Origin: Deltaproteobacteria bacterium
Lineage (GTDB): Bacteria; Desulfobacterota; Desulfarculia; Adiutricales; Adiutricaceae
Length of the DNA stretch: 64,000 bases
Assembly: GCA_031276865.1 (NCBI GenBank)
Contig: JAISMF010000038.1
Span: 1 to 64,000 of the forward strand
Direction of reading: 5' to 3'
Shown here one piece after another: positions 38,126 to 46,017 of this stretch; position 1 is the first letter of the stretch; every line of letters begins with the position of its first letter. Made by a program: the position numbers and the translations under genes. Under the pieces are notes generated by a model. It was not told the DNA's origin and ran no database searches. It saw only the letters and a list, made by a program, of their open reading frames with translations.

Positions 38126-39730
38126 CTAACATCCGACCACATGAATAATTTTTCCATCATATTCTTTAGTATCCCATGTAATTTTTTGATCCCACTTTTT
38201 ACGCCTGTTCCGATCAAAAATCACCAGCCATCCTTCTTTTTCATTATTAGTTTCCAAATATCTGGCTAATTGGGCTAAACTGGATTTTAATGAATCTTCT
38301 CCTTTAAGTTTAACTTCAATGATGTATTCGCGTTTTTGAAAAATTATTCCTATGTCTACCGCGCCGCGACCTATGGATAATTCACGAATCACCGACGCTT
38401 CGCTGTTAACCAATCTCTGCAGAAAAGCCTCAAGAATAAAAGAATAAAGCGCCTCATCATACAGATGAGCTATATATTTGTTTTCACGAAAAGGAAAAGA
38501 AAGCGAGCCTTTACGCCAGAATTGCTGAAACTCTTTTAAAATATTACTCATAAAAATTACCTTACCATCCGTCCATGGGAAAAAAGGTATAGTTTTTACA
38601 AGTATTTTCTGGATTTGATCAGTAATAATTCTTACCATTACTTCTCTATACATAGCGTTAGATGGACGTAGTTCATCTTTTTCATTAGCAACTACTAGAC
38701 CCAAATCTATACAGTATTGCTGATCTTCATCAGTAACGGAAATGTAACTCATTGTGCCGGCGAATAACGAATCCAAGACTCTCGCGACTCTCGGTTCTTT
38801 AAGACGTTCTATAAGAGAGTCGATATGAGTATCTCGGCGTTTAATTAAGATGGCGGCGGCATAATCGATAATTTCACCGGTAACAGGTTTAGAATAATCA
38901 TTTTTTAGTATTTCGCAAACCGCTTCGTACGCTAAAGCGTTTACCAGCCAGGGCTGACCCTCCGTCCAGTACCATGCTCTGTCGAAGACGGAGTCTTCAA
39001 ATATTTGTCCGCTGGCGTCTGTATGCTGACTATAGAGGATTTTAATTTCGTCATAAGTGAAATTAGCCAGAGTTAAAGCCTTTTTTTTGATATTGAAAGG
39101 GCTGGCAAGCTGTTTAGATTCCGATTCATGGCGGGTCATCGTCAGATAATCTCTGATATCCCGCATCCCAATCAAAGCTATTGAGCTGGGAAACGACAGT
39201 TTATCCTTTATGTCATAGCGATTAATATAACCTAAACGTATCTGTCTTAAAAAAGTTATTAATGGTTCTTCGGAAACGCAGTCGGCTTCATCAAAAAAAA
39301 TTATTAACGGCTTATCAAGATTTGCGCATATATAATCTAAGAGATATTGAATTTTTGTGGCGGAATCCAAAGGTGGAAAAGATTTGTATTCTTCAATGAA
39401 TTTTTCCGTATCGACATAGTCCATTTTCAGAAGAGTCGTAAAAATCGTAGACGCGATCGCCGAGATGCCTTTATCTCTATCAACTATGCCGTCCAAAGCC
39501 TCAAGAGAGCAGTATAAAGCGTGACGCTCCCAAGAGGAATTAATAGTGGCGGTCAAAGATTTAAGTAAGGTGGTTTTACCAGACTGACGGGGAGCGTGAA
39601 TGATGAAATAAAAATCTCCTTTTATCAGTTCGGAAACCTCGGGTAAGCGCGGGAGAACCGGAAGCATGTAGTGCCTATCAGGAATACATGGTCCGGTTGT
39701 GTTAAATATTTTAGTAGAAGATTGAGTCAT
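38126..39730 (-). CDS. Intact AAA ATPase with C-terminal PD-(D/E)XK nuclease domain (copy 3)
   Basis: 534 residues from ATG 39730, preferred over ATG 39751 because AAGGAT lies 5 bases upstream. The N-terminus has FNTTGPC and HYMLPVLPRL, then Walker A HAPRQSGKTT at about residues 40-50 and Walker B LIIFFDEADC encoded through a T8 run. A conserved WTEGQPWLVNALAYE block lies mid-protein. The C-terminal 140 residues hold GRGAVDIGIIFQK and EYIIEVKLKG, a D...ExK nuclease core, and end WDTKEYDGKIIHVVGC. It matches a family common in Desulfobacterota and cyanobacteria annotated as ATP-binding or AAA-like proteins. The only uninterrupted copy of five here. Role unknown; defence or mobile-DNA processing are possible. 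Confidence 0.8.
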   Translation of the reverse strand: MTQSSTKIFNTTGPCIPDRHYMLPVLPRLPEVSELIKGDFYFIIHAPRQSGKTTLLKSLTATINSSWERHALYCSLEALDGIVDRDKGISAIASTIFTTLLKMDYVDTEKFIEEYKSFPPLDSATKIQYLLDYICANLDKPLIIFFDEADCVSEEPLITFLRQIRLGYINRYDIKDKLSFPSSIALIGMRDIRDYLTMTRHESESKQLASPFNIKKKALTLANFTYDEIKILYSQHTDASGQIFEDSVFDRAWYWTEGQPWLVNALAYEAVCEILKNDYSKPVTGEIIDYAAAILIKRRDTHIDSLIERLKEPRVARVLDSLFAGTMSYISVTDEDQQYCIDLGLVVANEKDELRPSNAMYREVMVRIITDQIQKILVKTIPFFPWTDGKVIFMSNILKEFQQFWRKGSLSFPFRENKYIAHLYDEALYSFILEAFLQRLVNSEASVIRELSIGRGAVDIGIIFQKREYIIEVKLKGEDSLKSSLAQLARYLETNNEKEGWLVIFDRNRRKKWDQKITWDTKEYDGKIIHVVGC

Positions 39731-40036
39731 TTTATCCTTGCTATCCAACATTATGTTACTAAATTTATAACTATATATAATAATAAATAAATTTTATACA
39801 ATAAAATTATAATTAATATTAATAAAATAACTAAATTAAATATTAGGAATAAATATTTTCCGTTTAGGGTGCCTATTTAATCGCAAAAACCCTTCAACTA
39901 AATTTCGACCCCTCATACAAAGAAGCAAGCGAGCTTCTATTCTCCCATGTTACATCATTATAAATGATTATTCAAGTAAAACGCTCATGGGAGCCTAATG
40001 AAACCCTTTCGTAAACGAGCTCATGAAAAATTTTCA
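39731..40036. other. AT-rich spacer upstream of ATPase copy 3
   Basis: 39750-39870 is almost only A and T, with repeats of TTAATATTAATA type. It should contain the promoter of ATPase copy 3, but no -35/-10 pair stands out. From 39960 to 40036 lies the presumed 3' exon side of the group II intron. Confidence 0.4.
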
Positions 40037-40080
40037 AGCGGGTAAGAGAGCCGAGTTGGTTTACCCCGTCCCCTCCCACG

Positions 40081-40113
40081 CCACCGCCCGTGCCGTTCAT
40101 CAGGCGGCGGTTC
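40081..40113 (-). ncRNA. Group II intron domain V
   Basis: Read on the minus strand, GAACCGCCGCCTGATGAACG followed by GCACGGGCGGTGG folds into the short bulged hairpin typical of domain V. It is followed after about 12 bases by a domain VI-like stem with GGGGTAA and TTACCC arms. Confidence 0.65.
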
Positions 40114-40200
40114 GTTAACATACTATTGATTATTTTACCACGGGTCGGGATAGGGAGCACCCTCACGGGTGCCCCCTCCCACGGATCCCAGCGAGCGCAA

Positions 40201-41542
40201 TTAACGCACTGGGCTCTTCTTTGAATATTTGGCGTCAAACCTCTTTCCTGGATAGGGATGCGTAGCTTTGGGTATAGGGATTAGTCGCCACCACTTATCT
40301 ATGAATTGTCACCAAGTCATCTTTCTCCGCTGGCTACTTCCGCGGATCGTTCTGAACCAAGTTCTGCCAAGTTGATAACTGAAAGAGCTCAGCGCCTTGA
40401 GATTGTCGTGAATAGCGAAGTAGTTATAGTAACCAGTAACGACACTCAACAAACACTTTGCAACGTCTACAATATCAAGATTCATCACCTTTCTGAGTTC
40501 AGCCTTCAGAGATTTCAGCTTGTCCCTCATACGAACGGCGGCAGTTCTACGTATAACCCTGAACAATCCCCGTCTGGAGACACCGGCTATATGCGTAAAA
40601 CCTAGGAAATCAAAGGTTTCGGGTTTCCCCTGACCTCTTCTCTTCCTATTCTCGACTGCAAACCTCCCAAACTAAATCAACCTAGTTTTATCCGGGTTTA
40701 AAGAGAGTCCGAACTTCTCCAGCCTCAACTTGAGCGCGTACAAGAATTCCCTCGCCACATACTCATGTTGAAATACCATGACGAAGTCATCAGCATACAT
40801 GACATATATCACGTCGCCTTTGACATGCTTCCGCCTTTGGTCTACCCATTCATCAAGCACATAATGCGGGAAGACGTTCGCAAGCAAGGGGGAGACAACA
40901 TCCCCTTGAGGAACCTCGGCGTCATTGGTACTCCATTGACCACCCTCCATCACCCCTACTTTCAACCATTTTTTGATAAGCCGTAGTATTATTGGGTCGC
41001 CAACTCTACGCTCCAGAAAGGACATCAAAAGTTTGTGTGAAATTGAGTCGAAATACTTTCTGATGTCCGCGTCCAGTATCCAGCTCGCCTTCTTTCTACC
41101 AATCGCTACGGACAAAGCAGCCAAAGCGTCATGGCAGCCTCGCCCGGGCCTGAATCCGAACGATAAACCGCGAAAATCCCGCTCGTATATCCTCCCTAGG
41201 ATGTCCGCTAGCACATACTGAAGAACCTTATCCTCAACGGACACTTTCTCTAGGGGCCGCTGAGAATCCCCCGCCCATGGGTATGTACACCCTGCGGGCT
41301 GGGAAAGGCCTGTAACGACCGTCATGGAGCTTCTCAACCAAAGCTTGAATATTATCCTTCAGATTTTCATGGTAGGCTAGCCAGTCTACCCCGTCCACCC
41401 CGGGAGCGGCCTTCATATTCAACTGCTTGAAATGAAAGGCCAGCCTAGAGGGCGAGATATGCTGGAATAGCTGAGTGAACTTAACACTCTTATCCTTCTT
41501 GGCCAGTTCACGCACGCGAATCATCCCCGTTGACATGTCCAC
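40201..41542 (-). pseudogene. ltrA: Group II intron reverse transcriptase/maturase, broken
   Basis: Reassembled from three frames: the RT start (KAAPGVDGVDW, RRVYIP) from 41542, a frameshift near 41265 in a G-run, the core (LSFGFRPGRGCHDALAAL, DIRKYFDSISH, VPQGDVVSPLLANVF, catalytic YADDFV) to a TAG at 40674-40672, then the maturase X domain (FDFLGFTHIAGVSRRG) to a TGA at 40311-40309, and a tail (THPYPGKRFDAKYS) ending at 40201. After the frameshift the remaining pieces stay in one frame, so both stops are single-codon lesions. This is the intron-encoded protein for splicing and retrohoming; it cannot be made in full here. Confidence 0.78.
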
Positions 41543-42176
41543 CGCTCGTCCTTCACCTCGATTTCTCAGCGTGGCAGGAGTGCGAGGTTACCAAAGGGAG
41601 ACGCCAGGCCTTGAGTCCGGCGCATGTGGTCATTTCATCGCGTTCTCCAAAGTCCACCCCTTTCCTCCAGAATCTCCGCAAGCCCACAGGCGAATCTTGT
41701 TCGACTCCTTCACAAGTACTAAGAGTGGATCCTTATTCTTCATACCGTCCACGCATGGTATACGCACCAGCTTAACCATGCCGTCCCAAAGCATTTCACC
41801 GCTTCGGGAAATATGAAGACCTCACTCTTATCCTAGATAACGCTTGAGTAACATGCCAGGTTCTTGGACACCGTTGGATTCAGCGCCGGCTCGCTAAAAC
41901 GCCTGCCCTGATGTAGCCTCCTGCTTATCCGACAGCATGGGCGTCCGCGCACTAACTATTTCGGTGCATAATGGCTGGCCTGCCACTCCCTCTGTCTACG
42001 TTTCGCCTCCATCCTCACGGGCGGCCACGCAAGACTCGGGGCTGACCGACTAGCTGCGTCTTTGTCATGGGAATTCCTCCTTTCCCTACGTTAATTGGAT
42101 TTATCCAGTCGCACCATGATATATATTTAAGATACTAATATATTAAATATAGAAATAATAATGCTTATCATTTTTG

Positions 42177-42280
42177 GACAACTTGTGTTGTCAATATTAG
42201 CTGCAAAAACTTTCTTAGACAAGGTTATTAGCGAAACCGGGACAAGAATCATTGTCAATTTCTAGACAAACATTGTTGTC
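42177..42280. promoter_or_regulatory. Three 16-bp palindromes GACAA-N6-TTGTC
   Basis: GACAACTTGTGTTGTC (42177-42192), GACAAGAATCATTGTC (42241-42256) and GACAAACATTGTTGTC (42265-42280) share identical 5-base arms and total length. They lie just beyond the 5' end of the group II intron, upstream of a 36-codon plus-strand frame (42337-42447) with an AAGGA motif. Repeated dyads like this usually bind a dimeric repressor. No nearby regulator gene is seen. Confidence 0.55.
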
Positions 42281-42422
42281 AGGAACAGTATTAGATTTGA
42301 CCTGGAATTTAAAATTTGAAATCAAGGATATGATTTATGGCTTATATCAAGTGCTGTAGCACGCTCAACCCCATCATATCTCATGGTGAGCTAGAGAAAG
42401 CTAATCGGGCCTATCTTTGCAT

Positions 42423-42612
42423 GTTTACAGCAGGAGGAATGAACTGACTGCGTCTTACTCCTATGTTTGCACAGGTATCGTTATTTTTACAATAATCGTC
42501 AATGGTGATGTGTGTAGTCACACCATCGTGTGAAATATTCCGGTGGACTTTCATAAAAAAATGGCATAAATTCTTACCAAATTTTTTTAATATTTATCCG
42601 CCAGGGTAATAT
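42423..42612. repeat. ~190-bp direct repeat, copy B
   Basis: Same sequence as 37633-37825 with about 20 scattered differences. It begins inside the short frame at 42337-42447 and ends with ATCCGCCAGGGTAATATTA, a member of the GCGGATAAA-type repeat family read in reverse. It lies 118 bases beyond the truncated 3' end of ATPase copy 4, so insertion or recombination here may have removed that gene's nuclease half. Confidence 0.65.
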
Positions 42613-42729
42613 TATTACAATGTCAATATATTTCATTCCGGTGTGGCGCTCCAAAATGATCATAGTTCAACCGTTTATAATTCTTGATAAGTATGTGAAA
42701 ATTAAGCGCTGAAGAGCACTCTCTGAACA

Positions 42730-44022
42730 TTATTTTTTCTTGTCAAAACCATCATCATTTTCCGCCCACCATTTTTGAAATGATTTTAGGAGCCCGTTCA
42801 TGTCAATAATATGCCCGCCCATCCATTTGCCAGCTAAGTCTGTTGAAAAACTATTTAGAATGTTCTGGGCGATATATCTCATTATGACGTTGTAGTAAAA
42901 TAGATTTCCTGGATAGATAATATTACCAACCTGTTTTATAAGTCCCGTATCAAGAACGAATTGGCGCGTATTATTAAACGATTCCTCAATTATTCCATCT
43001 CTTTGTTCACTAGTCGTTGATATATACGCGTCTGTGGGTGAAAGATGAATAGCGGTTTCCACGATGTTTCTTACCAAGGGATCGTACATAAGTTTGATAA
43101 GGTAGTCGATATGGGTATCCCGCCTTTATATCAGGTTGTCGGCTGCCAGATCTATATGGGATGCGTTTATGTCTATTTTGTAGTCGTTATTGAGAATTTC
43201 TTCCACTACTTCACAAGCCAGGGCATTGACCAACCAAGGCTGACCTTCAGACCAAAGGAAAGATCTTTGGATTGACTCTTCCTGAAAAACCTGGCCTGAG
43301 GCCTCGGTGTGTTGCGAGTAAAGGGAGGCTATCTGGTTTAAAGTGAAATTCTGAAGAGTCAGAGATTTTTTTATTATGTTAAATGGACTAGCATATCCCA
43401 GAAACTGATCCTCAGGCGCTATCTGGAGTTTATGATTCCTCATGTTACGCAACCCGATAAGGGCTATGGAGCGAGGGAAATGAGACAGGTCTCTGTCCAC
43501 GAAGCCGTCTCTTAATTGGCTGAGAAAGGACAAAAGCGCGTCTCCAAAAAGAGCGTCAACCTCATCGAAAAAAAGAACCAGATTCTTGTCGAGTCTTTCG
43601 CAGAGAGCCCTAAGCCAGATCAAAAGCGGGAAGTGAATGTAATTCTCGTTATTTTACAAGTCCTTCCAGAAACCGCTTTTGGCGGCAGTTACCAAGGCTT
43701 CCACATTGGAAATTTCTTATTAGGTGGCAAGTTTGGCAATCAGCGAAAGCATGACCTCGCCGGCATCCGCCTGGGTAACCCTCTGAAGCGCCTCCACTGA
43801 GCAGTACAAGGCGTAATAGTCTCCATCTTTATTTAACTGGTTCACGAGAGACTTCACAGAGGTCGTCTTTCCGCTCTGGCGGGGTGCGTGTAGGATAAAA
43901 TACTCCTCATCATCTACAAGTCTCTGGGCAACCGGAAGTCTGGATTGCGGTGGCAGCATGTAATGTTTTGCCTGGAGACACGGACCCGCGACATTGAATT
44001 TTTTTATCCTAAGGATTGCCAT
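42730..44022 (-). pseudogene. AAA ATPase/nuclease family, copy 4, truncated and interrupted
   Basis: N-terminal piece from 44022 (KKFNVAGPC, HYMLPP, Walker A HAPRQSGKTT) stops near 43720. After a frameshift the second piece (43623 onward) has Walker B LVLFFDEVDA and WSEGQPWLVNALACE, and ends at an in-frame TAA (43128-43126) where other copies have Lys (LIKRRDTHID; here stop-RRDTHID). The third piece runs to 42730 and ends just after MNGLLKSFQKWWAENDDG, so the PD-(D/E)XK domain is missing. Three independent lesions, so clearly dead. Confidence 0.75.
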
Positions 44023-44333
44023 GAGTCCCTTTCGGTTTTAGCAAAATGGTCATTAGCGAGTGTTTGTTGTGATCTTAAAATGAAGAGTAACTGAAACACG
44101 CTCGAGATAGGGGACGGCCTCGCTCGGGAGTTTGAGGTGGATGGATCTGGAAACATGGGGGAGTCGGGTGACGAAAACACTTCGCCAGTCCCCTATTTTT
44201 CTGGGTGCATCGCAGCGACTCATACTCCGCTCCTCCGGCGTCTCTGTGAAAAGCGTTTCCGGAGCGTTCGGAAGCGGACGCCAAGAGGAGGAATATGCGC
44301 TCTACCGAAGTTTACCCTGTCCGGAAACTATTT
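44023..44333. other. Intergenic region
   Basis: No supported gene or regulatory motif; open plus-strand frames here have no protein-like signal. It separates the decayed mobile zone from the ABC exporter genes. Confidence 0.4.
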
Positions 44334-45092
44334 TCAGTCGAGGGATGGCCTTGCGAGCCAGAGTCCGCCCAGGGTGAGGCACAGAAAATAGAAGCAGTCG
44401 TTTAAATCGATAAGCCCCAGCGTGAAGTGGGCGAGCCTGGGCGCGAAGGCCAAACCCTGGGCCAGGGCGGCCGGAAATTCAGGGAGGTAGGGAGCGGCCC
44501 AGCCCATGGCCCAGAACAGCCCCAGCGCGCCCAGGGTGCATAGGGCCGAGGACACCGGCCCCCCGCAAAAGGAGGATACGGCCAGACCCACGGAAACGAA
44601 GGCCGAGATCAAAAGGATGAAGCCTAAAAGGGACGTTATGAGGATCTTAAGGCTGCCGGCGCCCAGGAAGACCAGGATAAGATAAGGCGGAAGGCTTAAA
44701 AGGGTGAGCAGGGTGAGGGATCCGAGCGAACTCAGATAGTGCGACAGCGCCATCTCGAGCGGGCTCAACGGCCAGCTGTAGACCAGATCCAGATGCCCGC
44801 CCGAAGCCGACACGCTGAAGGCCCGCATGGTGGAAAGAGGCGTCACCAGCATGATGATGAGCCCCAGCTGGGAAAGCGAGCCCGAAAAGAGGACCAGCCC
44901 CGCGTCCAGCGCCCGGCCCCGGGCGAGGGCGCCCATTTCGGCCAGGGAATAGTCCGCCACGGCGTTGTAGAACCAGAGGCCGGAGAGGCCCAGGAAGACC
45001 AGGATGGAGAGCCCTCCGGGCGAGCCGCTCCAAAAAGAGCGCCACTCGGCGCGGGCCAAGGCTAAAACATAGGCCGGACGGATCTTTTTCAC
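44334..45092 (-). CDS. ABC-2 type transporter permease (GldF/NosY-like)
   Basis: 252 residues with six hydrophobic segments, including ILVFLGLSGLWFYNAVA, LGLIIMLVTPLSTMRAFS, SLGSLTLLTLLSLPPYLILVFLG, LLGFILLISAFVSVGLA and ALGLFWAMGWAAPYL. The motif STMRAFSVSASGGHLDLVYSWP is typical of single-copy ABC-2 permeases of the GldF/NosY kind. It overlaps the ATPase gene by four bases (ATGA at 45089-45092), so the two are translationally coupled. Substrate unknown. Confidence 0.82.
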   Translation of the reverse strand: MKKIRPAYVLALARAEWRSFWSGSPGGLSILVFLGLSGLWFYNAVADYSLAEMGALARGRALDAGLVLFSGSLSQLGLIIMLVTPLSTMRAFSVSASGGHLDLVYSWPLSPLEMALSHYLSSLGSLTLLTLLSLPPYLILVFLGAGSLKILITSLLGFILLISAFVSVGLAVSSFCGGPVSSALCTLGALGLFWAMGWAAPYLPEFPAALAQGLAFAPRLAHFTLGLIDLNDCFYFLCLTLGGLWLARPSLD

Positions 45093-45823
45093 GGTTTCCC
45101 CAGGGCTTTGAAGTAGATTTCCTTAGTAAGAGAAGCCTCATCACCGGACGCCTCGCCCTTAAGGCCCTCTCCCAGCTCCATCCATGAGCCAGCGGCCTTG
45201 AGCTCGCCTCCGGCGATGACGAGGACCCCTCCGGTGAGGGCCGCGGCCTCGGGGAGGTTGTGGCTGGAAATGAGGAGGGTGGTATCCGGGGGGAGGGAGG
45301 CGACCAGGGTTTTCAGCCTCTCGGCCTCTTCCGGATCGAGGCTCGCCCCCGGCTCGTCCAAAATGACCAAAGCCGGGCTTCCGATGAGCGCCAGAGCCAG
45401 GGCGGCTTGGCGGCGGCTTCCCAAAGAAAGGCGTCCGGCGGGGCGTTTGAGTTTGTCTTCGAGATTCAGGGACTCCGACAGCCTCTCCTTTTCTCTTGCG
45501 GCCTCGGCGTGGGTCAGGCCCCGGAAACGGGCCGCCAGGGTCAGGTGCTCCTCCACCGTGAGCTCGGCGATCAAGGGCGCCCGTTCGGGAAGCCAGCCCA
45601 GAAAGCCCGGAACCGTTCTCCGCTCCTTCGGATCCTTCCCTTGGGCGGTTATGGATCCGCCGTCCGGAGAAAGCGCACCGGCCACGATCTTCATGAGAGT
45701 GCTTTTACCGGCGCCGTTGGGACCCAGAAGGGCCGTCCTCCAGCCCCTTTTTATTTCAAAGGAAACGGAGTTCAAGGCCCTGAAGGATCCGAAACTGCGG
45801 GAGAGGTTTTCGGCTTTAATCAC
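45089..45823 (-). CDS. ABC transporter ATP-binding protein (ABC-2 export type)
   Basis: 244 residues from GTG 45823, chosen because AAAGG lies 7-8 bases upstream; the open frame extends to 45955 but that part is not conserved in style. Walker A LLGPNGAGKSTLMK at about 38, signature LSLGSRRQAALA, Walker B ALVILDEPGASLDP and the switch histidine in SSHNLPEA. It pairs with the overlapping ABC-2 permease gene, and together they form a half-size exporter complex at the inner membrane. The family resembles NosF/GldA-like ATPases. Confidence 0.85.
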   Translation of the reverse strand: MIKAENLSRSFGSFRALNSVSFEIKRGWRTALLGPNGAGKSTLMKIVAGALSPDGGSITAQGKDPKERRTVPGFLGWLPERAPLIAELTVEEHLTLAARFRGLTHAEAAREKERLSESLNLEDKLKRPAGRLSLGSRRQAALALALIGSPALVILDEPGASLDPEEAERLKTLVASLPPDTTLLISSHNLPEAAALTGGVLVIAGGELKAAGSWMELGEGLKGEASGDEASLTKEIYFKALGKP

Positions 45824-46017
45824 GCCTCGCCTTTCAAGCCCCGGGACGCTCCCACGGGCGGGATGAAAATACTTAAATTGTCCGTGAAGCGAAAAACTTT
45901 GGAAGCCGACGGGGAAGCGACCGGAAAAAATGGGGCGGGAATAATGGTTTCGCAACTGAATCCCGTGAATGAAAACGGGGGGCCGGAAGTTTCCGTGATT
46001 CCTAAAGCCATGAAGGT

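Larger units (their letters stand above)
40037..42114 (-). mobile_element. Group II intron, about 2.1 kb, with inactive ORF
   Basis: On the minus strand the 5' end reads GTGCGACT at 42114, the bacterial group II consensus (GTGYG). The 3' part has a domain V with the known CCGCC...GAACGG...GGTGG layout at 40113-40081, followed by a domain VI-like stem ending near 40037. Between them is a reverse-transcriptase/maturase frame broken by a frameshift and two stops. The ribozyme may still fold, but mobility would need a maturase in trans. The 3' boundary is estimated, not exact. Confidence 0.7.

Noticed and set aside
40672-41337. Retron-type reverse transcriptase
   Set aside because: The RT core joins a maturase X domain in frame, and group II 5' end and domain V are present, so it is an intron ORF.
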